The notes under the pieces: model-generated
The model's database searches: none
What the model saw: the letters and a program-made list of their open reading frames with translations, nothing else
Told to the model about the DNA's origin: nothing
Made by a program: the position numbers and the translations under genes
Assembly (NCBI RefSeq): GCF_963678635.1
Contig: NC_087063.1
Location: 21,520,701-21,584,700 of the forward strand
Reading direction: 5' to 3'
DNA length: 64,000 nucleotides
From: Symsagittifera roscoffensis
Lineage: Eukaryota; Xenacoelomorpha; Acoela; Convolutidae
Shown here: one piece after another, positions 44,395 to 55,202 of the stretch
Numbering within the stretch: position 1 is the first letter of the stretch
Layout: each line of letters begins with the position of its first letter

Positions 44395-45060
44395 TTTTTT
44401 AAGATAGAAGTTATCTCTGGGGTATTGCTGCTGGAGAGAATGGTTAATTCGTGAATATTTTTGTGTGGGTGTTTGGACAAAATTGTTATTTGATCTTTTT
44501 GGATATTGGTGATGTACCAAATAATTTTTGTGGATTTATTTTTATTTTAGTTTTAAATTAAATGCTGTTGTATTTACTTGATAAAAGTTGGTCATAGCAT
44601 TTTACATCATTTTGGGGACATAAATATCTATTTAGGGAATGATAAACAATATGAAGAATATTTAAATTTTTCTAATGAATTCGGAATGAACTTGTTATGT
44701 TTTTATTTTTCTTAAGGAAAATTTTGTGTTTTTAATAAAAAAAATGATTAAAATGCAATTCGTTTTGTGCTTGGATATATTATGATATCAAAAAGCAATT
44801 GGGAGTGAAGCAATTAATCGTTCTTGCGGTATATAAATTATATTATTTGGTATTTTTATTTGCTGAAGAATTGTGTCAATTTCTGGAGTGTATCATCAAA
44901 AAAAGATGTATAATTCGTGTTTATCGTCGTTAGGCTGTTTTGCTAGTAAACTAATATGATCTTTTTCAGTGTTAGTGATATACCATATGATGTTAGAGAC
45001 TTTTCTTCCTATTTTGAGTTTTAAATTTATTGTACTGACGTCAACTTTAAAATGTTTTTC
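44395..45060 (-). repeat. Two diverged copies of a peptide-like block
   Basis: 44395-44620 and 44850-45060 are related, and on the minus strand both encode the pattern IIWYITN..KD.I..L.K.P....HEL, with TPEI..IL..... after it. The similarity is clearer at the protein than the base level, suggesting that both were once coding. They lie just upstream of the minus-strand gag, so may be part of the same old element. The family is unknown. Confidence 0.5.
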
Positions 45061-45199
45061 TTAAGCTAAGTTGTACTATTTGATTATTATGTTTTAGAGT
45101 AATGAAAACATCCTAGGAATTATTGAATATTAACAAAGGTTATTAATAATAAAATAAGAAACTAAAAAAAAATTTTGGAAAAAAAAATTTCTAAAATTT

Positions 45200-46480
45200 T
45201 ATCTAAGTTTTTCAAGTTTTTATTCGCTGAAACTTTAACTGAAACCTGAAACTTTCTTCAAGATAAGTTTAATTGATGCTTTTGGTATGGTTAACAACAT
45301 AACTATATGCCTTTTTGGGCTATTATTGGCTCAAAACTTAATTTTTTTGTTAAAATTTTTACAAAAATTTTTGACTGAAACAATAATCTGAAACCTGAAA
45401 CTATGGTAGCTGAAGTTTTTTTAGTCTTAAAATTGTCTAGAAGCTTTAGTATACCTAGTTTATGCTTTATCTTGCAAAAAAATTCGAGAAAACCGAATCT
45501 TTTGATATCTTAAACTTAGTTTTGAAATCTCAAATCTAAAACTCTTAAACTCTCTCATGAAAATAAAAAGTTGGTTTTTGATAGCTGTTCTAGTGTAAAT
45601 TAGAACTTGGAACAGGTTTGTTTGCAAACTTCAAATTTAAAAATTTGTTTGCGGAAACCTAAGTTTTTGGGGCTGAAACCATGATTTCTAGAATTAAAAC
45701 TATGGTTTGACCACTTGGTTTTAGAGTTTTGAGATTGAAAATTTAGGTTGGTCTCTCTAATATATTTCTATTCCAGCAATAAAATTGCCATAAAGATGAA
45801 AATTTCAGCCTTAAACGACAATTTTAGTTTTCTGAAACTATAAGTTTGAGGGCTCAAACTAACACCTTCTAGAAGTTTTTTGAGTTCAAAAATTAGTTAG
45901 TGCATTAAGGATTCCTATTATCTTTCAATATTTCACAAAAATTTAACTTGGAAAGCAAGATTTTTGGTTCTGAAACCAAAAACACTAATTCTGAAACGTA
46001 CGTTTCAGTCTTAGGAACCAAATTTTAAAATTGGTTTGGTGGGGTTTAACACCGTTAGTTTTCTCTAAAAAGTCAAAATTCGGCGTTGGGAGCTCAATTT
46101 TGAGACCAAAAACTCAATTTTTGTGTTCTGAAACCTGAAACTAACAAAAACGTACCATTTAAGACCGAGTATAGGTATTGGTATCCAAATTTAATTTTGA
46201 CTAGTTCAATTTTTGCTGTTTTACCCGAATCCGTTTACAGAAACTTAAAATTTTGACCGGAAACTATACTTATTTTAACTGAAACATTTGACCCTATAAC
46301 TGAAACCTAGATTGAAACCAAAAAATTTGGCTGGTAAAAATCAATTTTTTTGTGCCTTATGATATCATATGAAACCTAGTTTATCAATATAAAGTGGATG
46401 TGTCAGTGTTTTAAACTTAGTTTTTGTTGTGAAATCTGATATTTTTGGGCTGAAAAAAAAACTTGGTGTTTGGTGTTATG
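45200..46480. repeat. TGAAAC-rich degenerate region
   Basis: About 1.3 kb in which TGAAAC and CTGAAACCTGAAACT recur irregularly (for example near 45230, 45385, 46125, 46300), among AAAATTTTT stretches. On the minus strand each TGAAAC reads GTTTCA, often GTTTCAG, so that strand is full of splice-acceptor-like TTTCAG. No fixed period is visible. It may be an ancient, decayed tandem array. Confidence 0.5.
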
Positions 46481-47016
46481 TGGTTAACGTTTAAGATTGG
46501 TTTTAGTGCGTAATCTTATTGTTTATTAGGTGTATATTTAAACTGTGTCAAAAAAACTAATGATTTATTAAAGAACACCCAAATCCGTTCCTTCCTTCGT
46601 GGTTTTTGTTATTTTCTTCGTTAGTTTCAGTAATTGGTATGATTTAGGTTTCAGTTATGTTAAGGTGGATAGAACTAAAATTAGTTTAAGAAAAAATGTG
46701 GATAAGCCTCGAGAAATGATGAAGGATTAGAATAAATAGCAACAAGCGTGGATGGTTTGAGATAATGTGATGAAGAATTCAATTTATCAAACGATTTAGG
46801 GTACTCTTAGATCGCACATATGACCACTTAACCCCCTCGAAAAAATAAATGAAGATATTTAATAATTTTTGAGCACTTTAGTTTAATACAGAATTTCGTA
46901 AATTTTAGTGATGATAACTTTAAACTGAAGTTTCGGCATAAATTTAGTGGATTACTGGACAAAACGGGTATATCTTACTAGCGGACTTAGGCAGAGAAAA
47001 GACAATGAAAGTAAAT
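46481..47016. other. AT-rich non-coding stretch
   Basis: No gene recognised. Near 46998 the phrase GACAATGAAAG occurs just before the start of the duplicated segment, which itself begins with the same phrase. Confidence 0.45.
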
Positions 47017-47527
47017 TGACAATGAAAGACGCAATGAAAAAAACAAATAATTTCAAAGCCTTGTAAATTTTGACCGTCAAGCTAAAATCTTTAACTTATT
47101 AGTCCTCTTTGATAAAAACCGCAGCCTTCAGTTTGTCTGATTAAAAATTCATATTACTCTCTCTGATGCATCTTATTGCAGGTGCATCTCTGCTTAATCA
47201 AAGCAAGGAGAATTTCAGTGCAGCCGGCAAGACTGCTAAATATTTATCCAGTTTGTTTCAAGTTAAGTTAAAAGGGACGTATTAATAATCGCCGCCCTTT
47301 TAAAATACTGAGCTTGAAAAAATGAGAAAAATTGGACAAGTATTTAAAAGGAGTGGATTTTCAAAACAAGATTTTATAGTCCTAATAAGAGTAAATCAGT
47401 CAATATCTGATTTAGTGAAAAGAGGCTTTAATTCAAATGGCACGCTCCAATTTAGAATTGGGTCGTTAAATAAACAATTAAGACAATGGTCTTTTGTCTG
47501 TGTAGTATTTCTCAATACTACACTACT
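47017..47527. repeat. Duplicated segment, copy 2 (uninterrupted)
   Basis: Matches 37925-37998 joined to 39508-39945. It is followed immediately by LINE RT remains, so it may be a piece of that LINE. Confidence 0.75.
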
Positions 47528-47573
47528 CAGCAAGTTTTTTTCAATCAATAACCTCACCCAAACTGCAGTTTAA
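47322..47573 (+). CDS. Hypothetical 83-residue ORF, copy 2
   Basis: Same N-terminal ~67 residues as the 39743 ORF with a single substitution. The C-terminal 16 residues (LLSKFFSINNLTQTAV) are unique to this copy. There are no recognised domains. Confidence 0.35.
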   Translation: MRKIGQVFKRSGFSKQDFIVLIRVNQSISDLVKRGFNSNGTLQFRIGSLNKQLRQWSFVCVVFLNTTLLSKFFSINNLTQTAV

Positions 47574-49080
47574 CATTGCTGACATCAAATGTGGAAACTC
47601 ACAAGTCATCGACTTTAACGCTTCAAAACCTATCATAAAAAATCGGAATCAAATCACAAGGACCAAAAAGTCTTAACCAAAATTCTTACAAATGACATTC
47701 CAAAACAAGGAAAATGCTCTTCAAGTCAAACTCAAGAAAATCAAACGCCTGAAGAATATTCCGAGCAATTGGAAAATAGCTGCCATTTCATCAACATCAA
47801 AAAAAATTGTGGGGCGCAAAATGAAAACTAGCGTAAAAAGAACAACGTTTATCATAGAGAGCAAAAAAATTGAGAAAATTAAATATCTCAAATAGAATTA
47901 TCTCTGTACTCACATTTTGAAAACATCCTAGCCAGGCATCAACATGGAATCATCAAAGCAGATCGTAGTCACAAATACGCTCTAGTTTTTGAGTAAAATC
48001 TACAGGGCCTCGGATTATAACCCAACGAAGGAAATAGTTGTATTTTACCTGTATTTTTTCAAATGCAATCGATCATGTACCACATTTTGATGTGCTCCGA
48101 AGAGCTACACAGGTTGGTATTATAGGACGCCTTCCGGAAATTCGTTCTGACTGCGTCAATAATCAAGAACAATAAATCAACATCGACAATACGTCATCGT
48201 CTACATTAAACGTAACAAGCGATGTTCCACAGGGCTTCTTATTGCGCCCGTGACATCTGGTACTTTTTAGACTAAAATTTTTGATTGGAGATATGTTTTC
48301 GCTGACAATCTTATATTCCTGACGTTAGCTTTAAACCGATAAAAATACCACGGAATTTGAAATGCATAGACAAAGAATCAAGGAAAACAAGATGGCCCTT
48401 GAAATTTCTTCAGAATTAAATTTCATTGAACTTCAGAATTGAAGGTCAACGGAATCTGCAACTGGCCAGTTCAAAATTGAAATCAAATTTTGAAGCCAAT
48501 AGTCTCGGGTTTTTAATCAATTCAAAGTAATCTCGGACAAAATGTGTAGACACGTAACTCGCTAAAGCAAAAAAAGCAGTTTCAACTCAAATAAATGGTT
48601 ACGTACAAGACAACGTCACTCATTAAAGTAGGCCTTTCCGAGTCCACATTAATGCCAATTTGACGTATAGACTAGCCTGAACTCATCTGGTAGGATACGA
48701 TCTCACACGCCTGAAGCCCTTTCAAAAGTATGTTTTGAAACGGATTAAAATCAAATCACAAAAATGGTGCATCAACATTTTACAATATCAAGCCTATCGA
48801 CGCTTCCCATAATCTTGCAACCAACAATTTTCGTTTTATCTTATGCCTAGAAACAGAAAGAGATATGCTCCCATATCTATGGCAGTACCCGCAACAAGTT
48901 CGCCGCTTTCAAACTCGCCGTAATGTGAACGGATAAAATGTTGTGGACATTTGTGAAAGAACATTACACATAAAACAACATCTGCCCTTAGCAAATTTCC
49001 TGTGACTGCCAACGGTGCAGAAAACTAGAAAAGTTTAAACAAACAACAAGTGACCCATTCCCATCCTTTCAAAGTTGTAA
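47530..49080 (+). pseudogene. LINE reverse transcriptase, decayed
   Basis: Blocks of an APE-type LINE RT appear in order across changing frames. IPSNWKIAAI (47750-47790) matches the 'iP..WK.A.i.P..KKG' start. RHQHGIIKADRSHKYAL (about 47930-47985) matches 'Q.GF..g.St..al'. NAIDHVPHFDVLRRA ... GIIGRLPEI (about 48065-48145) matches 'kAFD.vdH..Ll.kL...Gi.g'. NVTSDVPQG (about 48210) matches the 'GVPQGsvLgP' block, and an FADN-like remnant of the catalytic FADDT box lies near 48295. Stops and frameshifts are many, so this copy is ancient. The only long clean frame is 47692-47895. Confidence 0.68.
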
Positions 49081-49505
49081 ACCCACAAAACATTAAACTC
49101 AACAACCTGGTAATGTATAAAGTGTCTCTTGATAATGTATAAAGTGTCTCAAAATTTTCGCTCTGTGGTTTTGCATTTGAGTTCAACAAGCTTTTTATTG
49201 AGTTGGTTGTTTTTTTTTTGCTTAGTATTTATTGGCTTTGTGCCATTTTTGAATTCAGCAGATTTCCAGCTGCAAATGCAATCAAAAAATGTTCAAGTTT
49301 ACGTATTTGGCCAAGTTTAAGCAAGTTTAAGCTTTTCAACATTTTTGTGCAGTGTTTGTGGGATTTTTTGAAACTAGTTGCTCAACATTGTTTTCTGATG
49401 ATAGACATGGCAATTAAAAAAATTGAGAATTAATTTGCTCCCTCCGAAAATAATTTGGTTTCCTTATTTGAATTAAAGTCATGAAACTTTGTTCATACGT
49501 ATCTG
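49081..49505. other. AT-rich non-coding stretch
   Basis: Contains a short tandem, GATAATGTATAAAGTGTCTC-like, near 49110-49150 and a second one, GCAAGTTTAAGC, near 49310-49330. No gene recognised. Confidence 0.4.
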
Positions 49506-49585
49506 TGCCCACTCTATGTATAACATAATTGAGCGATAAATTTCCAGCCATGTTTATGAACTCCATTTTGGAGCATAGCCATGCA

Positions 49586-49741
49586 TTTTGGAGCATAGCC
49601 ATGCAAAATGGACTTTATCTAAAACAAGTAAAGAGAATACAAAATTCCTTAACGTGTAAACATATGTTTACACGTTAAGGAATTTTGCATTCTCTTTACT
49701 TGTTTTAGATAAAGTCCATTTTGCATGGCTATGCTCCAAAA
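49586..49741. repeat. 156-bp near-perfect palindrome
   Basis: Arms 49586-49663 and 49664-49741 are reverse complements with one visible mismatch and no spacer; the centre is CATATG. The right arm is the ordinary unit sequence also found in unit B (about 51235-51308). The left arm is therefore the extra, inverted copy. A further 20-base phrase, TTTTGGAGCATAGCCATGC, is directly repeated just to the left (from about 49567). Confidence 0.92.
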
Positions 49742-50532
49742 ATTGACTTACACGCTACTGTTTTTTCAGCATGCGTTGATTTTGTGCCAAATCGCATGTC
49801 TTTTGCTTAGGCATGCATGCTAGAACTAAATTATGCTCTGCAATATTGAACTTTCTCATTTTTTTGTGGATTAATAGCTATTTCAATTTTAAAACTTTAA
49901 ACTGTTTATTGAGCCTTTCATCTGATTCTTCATAATAGTTTGTGGACACTCTCCTTTACTGACATAATTCACTTTCAAAACTACTTTGACTTTTGGACGT
50001 TGGTTTTGGAAGCTGAAACCCCTCTTTAACTTGTTGAGTGGTTAATGATGGATGAGTTCAAATGAATGTTTGGTGTCTGAAAGTCCTCCATCCTGCTTCA
50101 ATTTTGGTGACGGCCTACGCAGAGGTCAAAGCTAGAAAAAAAAATTATATAAATATACGATATTTCCGAAATGAAAAGTTCTTGGTTTCCGGAAATTTAT
50201 TTGGTCTACACTCGTTCTGATTACGAGAGTACTTAAACTCGAACTTATTGTCTAATAGTCAACTCTTATTGTCTAAAAACCTTCACTAAGTTCATTGACA
50301 AACACTTACCGGGATCTTCAACAGGGAATCCACTGAATTAATTGTCTCGGAAAACCTAACCCTCCGTGGTTAATTTCAAAACTTCTTGCTAAAAAACTTT
50401 GGTCTTCACTCATTCTGGTTACTAAAGAAATTACAATCGAACTAACTTCTGATTACTACTTACACTCAAACTCTGCACTTTCCTGTGGATAAGTTCTTCT
50501 GATTTACTGTTTAAACTGGTCTGACCATAATT

Positions 50533-51094
50533 ATGTCTAGCCATAAATTAACATTTGATGAATTTGACAAACCTAATAAAAATGACTTATACAAAAACTA
50601 TGCAGATCTTTACGACCAGAAAGAGGACTATAGAAAAATTATCATTAATCAAACAGGGGGAAGAAAGAGTGGAAATTCAGGGCAGATTCAGGAGTCGAGC
50701 AAACAAAACTTCAGTACTATGACCCCAATTATACGTGAGTTTGAGTCCTTGAAAACTCGCGAAAGTGCTAAAAATTTAACTGTGGGTTCTAGTATCACAG
50801 CTAGAAGCAAACCAAACATAAATTATGCCCAACTACAGGTTAACCCATTTATAGAGGGGCAGTAGCACAGAAGAAAAACTGAAAGTGTTAACCAAGTATC
50901 CAAGCTCGGAATTAAAATGCGTATTTATACAGGATGGCACTAACTCTATTTCAAAGGGGAAATTTGAATTTTTGAATGACTTGATAAACATTGAGGAGTT
51001 GAATAAATTATTAGTGCAAAAAACACACCTAAAACAATGTGAAATACCACCATTTTTGGATAATGTAGAGGCAAACAAAAACGTGGACTTGTAA
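50533..51094 (+). CDS. Putative LINE ORF1, unit A
   Basis: Two open frames. 50533-50865 (110 residues, MSSHKLTFDEFDKPNKNDLY...) is Lys/Ser/Asn-rich. 50885-51094 (69 residues) is MLTKYPSSELKCVFIQDGTN... and reads on from an upstream overlapping frame. Both recur in unit B, and the change of frame between them occurs at the same place in both units. I recognise no RRM, zinc knuckle or coiled coil. Its place upstream of a LINE endonuclease on the same strand suggests ORF1, but this is inference. Confidence 0.4.
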
Positions 51095-51175
51095 AATGAT
51101 GATATTAACTGTACATACGGCTCTGAATATGGTTATCAATTGCTGAAACTAAATACAATGATAAAGTCTATACAA

Positions 51176-52693
51176 TGCCCACTCTATGTATAACATAATT
51201 GAGCGATAAATTTCCAGCCATGTTTATGAAATCCCTATGTTTACACGTTACGGAATTTTGCATTCTCTTTACTTGTTTTAGATAAAGTCCATTTTGCATG
51301 GCTATGCTCCAAAAATTGACTTACACGCTACTGTTTTTTCAGCATGCGTTGATTTTGTGCCAAATCGCATGTCTTTTGCTTAGGCATGCACGCTAGAACT
51401 AAATTATGCTCTGCAATATTGAATTTTATGATTTTTTTGTGGATTAATAGCTATTTCAATTTTAAAACTTTAAACTGTTTATTGAGCTTTTCATCTGATT
51501 CTTCATAATAGTTTGTGGACAATCTCCTTTACTGACATAATTCACTCTCAAAACTACTTTGACTTTTGGACTTCGGTTTTGGAAGCTGAAGCCCCTCTTT
51601 AACTTGTTCAGTGGTTAATGATGGATGAGTTTAAATGAATGTTTGGTGTCTGAAAGTCCTCCATCCTGCTTCAATTTTGGTGACGGCCTATGCAGAGGTC
51701 AAAGCTAGAAAAGAAAAAATCATATAAACATACGATATTTCCGAAATGAAAAATTCTTGATTTCCGGAAATTTATTTGGTCTACACTCGTTCTGATTACG
51801 AGATTACTTAAACTCGAACTTATTGTCTAATAGTCAACTCTTATTGTCTAAAAAACTTCACTAAGTTCATTGACAAATACTTACCAGGATATTCAACAGG
51901 GAATCCACTAAAATAATTGTCTCGGAAAAACCTAACCCTCCGTGGTTAATTTTAAAACTTCTGGCTAAAAAACTTTAGTCTTCACTCATTCTGATTACTA
52001 AAGAAATTACAATCGAACTAACTTCTGATTACTACTAACACTCAAACTCTGCACTTTCCTTTGGATAAGTTCTTCTGATTTACTGTTTAAACTGGTCTGA
52101 CCATAATTATGTCTAGCCATAAATTAACATTTGATGAATTTGACAAACCGAATAATAATAGAAAAATTACCATTAATCAAACAGGGGGAAGGGCGAGTGG
52201 AAATTCAGGGCAGATTCAGGAGTCGAGCAAACAAAACTTCATTACTAGGACCCCAATTATACGTGAGTTTGAGTCCTTGAAAACTCGCGAAAGTGCTAAA
52301 AATTTAACTGTGGGTTCTAGTATCACAGCTAGAAGCAAACCAAACAGAATTTATGCCCAACTACAGGTTAATCCATTTATAGAGGGGCAGTAGCACAGAA
52401 GAAAAACTGAAAGTGTTAACCAAGTATCCAAGCTCGGAATTAAAATGCGTATTTATACAGGATGGCACTAACTCTATTTCAAAGGGGAAATTTGAATTTT
52501 TGAATGACTTGATAAACATTGAGGAGTTGATTAAATTATTAGTGCAAAAAACACACCTAAAACAATGTGAAATACCACCATTTTTGGATAATGTAGAGGC
52601 AAACAAAAACGTGGACTTGTATAATGATGATATTAACTGTACATACGGCTCTGAATATGGTTATCAATTGCTGAAACTAAATACAATGATAAA
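51176..52693 (+). repeat. Tandem duplication, unit B
   Basis: Second unit, from TGCCCACTCTATGTATAAC to AATACAATGATAAA. It continues seamlessly into the downstream coding sequence, so unit B is the original context and unit A the added copy. Confidence 0.88.
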
Positions 52694-52859
52694 AATTAAC
52701 AACAAATTTCTCTTTTGGGACAAAATTAACTTAAATGGCGAGCATGGTGTACCTTGTTACGCAGCTGCCTCTGATTTTTCACATGCCAATACTCCAATAA
52801 ACTACCACGCTCAAAAATTTAGAAAAACTTCCATAATCAGAAGCAAAACAATTCTGTAA
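52109..52859 (+). CDS. Putative LINE ORF1, unit B
   Basis: 52109-52393 (94 residues) matches the unit A frame but lacks 14 residues after FDKPN. 52413-52859 (148 residues) extends the second frame beyond the duplication: ...NDDINCTYGSEYGYQLLKLN, then FLFWDKINLNGEHGVPCYAA. An Asn/Gln/Pro-rich tail in a third frame runs to about 52930. Conservation of both frames between units suggests selection before duplication. No known domain is recognised. Confidence 0.42.
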
Positions 52860-53329
52860 ATCAGATCCATTCTTATCAACGGCCACGCAGTAATTTCAAT
52901 AACCTTGCTATGCCTCCAAATCTCATATAGTTTTATGCATAACTACTATCGCTAAAGCTGGTTATGAAGAATTTGGTAAAAGTCTGGTATTTTTGTTTTG
53001 GAATTTTAAACGATGTCAATGTCAACAAATAGCTCTTAACTAGTTTTTTTCGCTTTTGTTTTTCGATTGCAACAAACTAATCAATTTTCGAGAATGAACA
53101 AATTCCAAAAAAGTTTTATTTTGCAAGGGACTGCCAATTTTTTCAATAAGGTCAAAATGGTTGCCTCTCAAGCGCACTTCTAACATCACTATAGTGCCTC
53201 CCTAGCGCACTTCACCTTCATCCTTTTTATTAGTAATCATAATTTTACCAAATATAATGCTACTCTTATAATTAATTTTATTGCCAAAGCTACTATTATG
53301 ATGCGGCGACAACAACGCAAGTCCAGGTC

Positions 53330-54460
53330 CATTTGTAAAACTTAATTACATACCTGAGAAACTAAACATTTACAAAAACAGCATAAACATTCTACAACTA
53401 GGCTGCATGAGTTCGAACAAAAAAGTTCTAGTTTAAAAAAACTAGTAAATGCATCATGGATTAAACACAAGTTATGGGATCTCTGAGGCATGCTTTACCG
53501 ACTCTATTGATAACAACTTATGGACAGTAGATATTGATCTTTTTAATGCCTTTCGATGAGATAGATCAACAGTCGGAAGCAAAAAAAAGCAAAAGGAGGG
53601 TTGTCATAATACTAATTCCCAAAATCTTACACCCTAAATTACGCACAAATCATCAAAAAAAGACAGCATCTGGGTAGAACTTGAAACAGCGAAAAACAAA
53701 ACTGAAAGATCAACACTTTTAAATATTTCCTATAATTCTAATAAGTCCAACAAAGCAGGGTTTTTCGAAGAACTTGTTCTATCCGTAGACTCCGCACAAT
53801 CCTATAATTCAAAAATTGTTCTCATGGGCGTCTACAACCTTACTTATTTAAAAAAAAACTGAAGAAAAAGATGCCTTGGATACAATTTTAATCCCCTATA
53901 AATTAGAAGGTATCAATAAATCAAACCCAAGGCATTCAAAAACACTGACTGACTATATTATCATAAAATTAAACTCAACCGAAATTGATGAACAAAGTTT
54001 TGAATTTCGGTCCACCAATTATAACTGACTACTTGGCTACAATTTTGATATTAGAAATAAAATTAATTGATAAAACTATGCCGTTTACGCGCACAATCTA
54101 CGAGAGATCAAATATTCAAGAAAAATTAAAACTGCCATAACCAGCATCAATTGTGTTTCTTCCTACAGACAAAATAACCCTAACAAAAATTCAACATTTT
54201 AAATTCCAATGTAGTAAATTGCCTGAAAAAAGGCAAACCACATAAAATAGTCTATATTCGTAATGACAAGTCAAAATTAACATCAAAGACGATATTTTCA
54301 TATCGAAATTGTTTAATCCTAGAACAACTGAGCGATCGAATTGGTATATAGTAAATGAGTCAAGAAACTCAACAAAATCAGCCAACAAAAAAAATTTTCT
54401 ACAAAATTCAATTGATGAAGCAATAACAAACAACTTCAAAATGACAACTTTAATGAGTTA
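53330..54460 (+). pseudogene. LINE APE endonuclease and linker, decayed
   Basis: The start, KLNIYKNSINILQLGCMSS (about 53375-53430), resembles the opening of ORF2 ('l.ilq.Ni.Sl..k'). The block DSIWVELETAKNKTE then LLNISYNSNKSNKAGFFEEL (53655-53785) and KIVLMGVYNLTYL (53815-53852) are the endonuclease strands ending at the 'GDfN' loop. HSKTLTDYIIIKLNSTEIDE follows at 53935-54000. Near 54290-54440 the linker DDIFISKLFNPRTTERSNWY ... NESRNSTKSANKKNF closely matches the LINE at 63.85-64.0 kb, so both belong to one family. Several stops and shifts; the RT is missing because the sequence stops at the Ty3 element near 54.5 kb. Confidence 0.7.
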
Positions 54461-54522
54461 CAAAATTTCTTGACTCGGATGATTTTTTGGCGGGAAAAGA
54501 TTTAAAAAAAAACGTTGTTGAT

Positions 54523-55176
54523 TCAACCATCAAAAACACGATGATCAGGAAGAAACGCAAGCAAAAGTGTTGTTTTTGGTTTGTAAGTGAAATTGAGCGT
54601 ATAATGAATAAACAAAATAAACTCAAATAAACTAACGTATCTTCTGATCTTCCAGCTTGCGCTCTGAAAGACGGATGCAATGAAATATATCCACACCTTA
54701 TCTTCCTGATCCAGTTCCAACCCGTTAGTCTCTCTTACTCCCCTGAGCTTCTTTATCATCAAATTTTTGGTGTGGGTAAGTCCTACCCTTACTCCCCGGA
54801 CAAAAATATTTATCGTCGATGGTGTTGGGTTCAAGTTATCCGGTGGTATTTCCTGTGACCGGTCAGTGGCTGTCCAACCAAATAGTGGATTTCCTGTCTT
54901 CACATGTTTCATTGATGATACGTCGACTTGCTGGATGTTTTGCGCTTCCCTTTTGTCAGTCTCAAGGTTATGCATCCATTCCAGTACCCACAGGTTTGTA
55001 TTTTCCCTTCTTTCTATCTCGATTTGTTCCAGGTCTACTTCTCGTTCCGGTACGGAGTAGTCTTCTTGCAAGGAATGCTCGCTGTCGTTGGTGATCTGCC
55101 ACTCTTCATCGGCTACCAGCTCGCCCACGTTCACCAACACCTCACCTATCTCATCGGGTTGTATCTTGTCAATCAA
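54523..55176 (-). pseudogene. Tail after integrase of the GC-rich Ty3 element
   Basis: A 217-residue open frame at the 3' end: an acidic N-terminal half (MIDKIQPDEIGEVLVNVGEL), then FVRGVRVGLTHTKNLMIKKL, then an aromatic hydrophobic C-terminus. Possible roles are an integrase tail extension or a separate late gene. The hydrophobic end (SLFEFILFIHYTLNF) could be a membrane anchor, but no env-like ectodomain is present. Confidence 0.45.
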
Positions 55177-55202
55177 GAAGTCGTCACCATATCTGTTTTA
55201 CC

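Larger units (their letters stand above)
49506..51165 (+). repeat. Tandem duplication, unit A (1.66 kb)
   Basis: Repeats as 51176-52693 with only scattered differences. Unit A contains a 156-bp palindrome absent from unit B and 42 coding bases that unit B lacks. The junction (51160-51180) shows the shared bases ATACAATG, pointing to slippage or microhomology. Each unit has a ~900-base non-coding part followed by the same ORFs. Within the non-coding part, CTCACTC.TTCTG.TTAC-type segments are themselves repeated. Confidence 0.88.
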
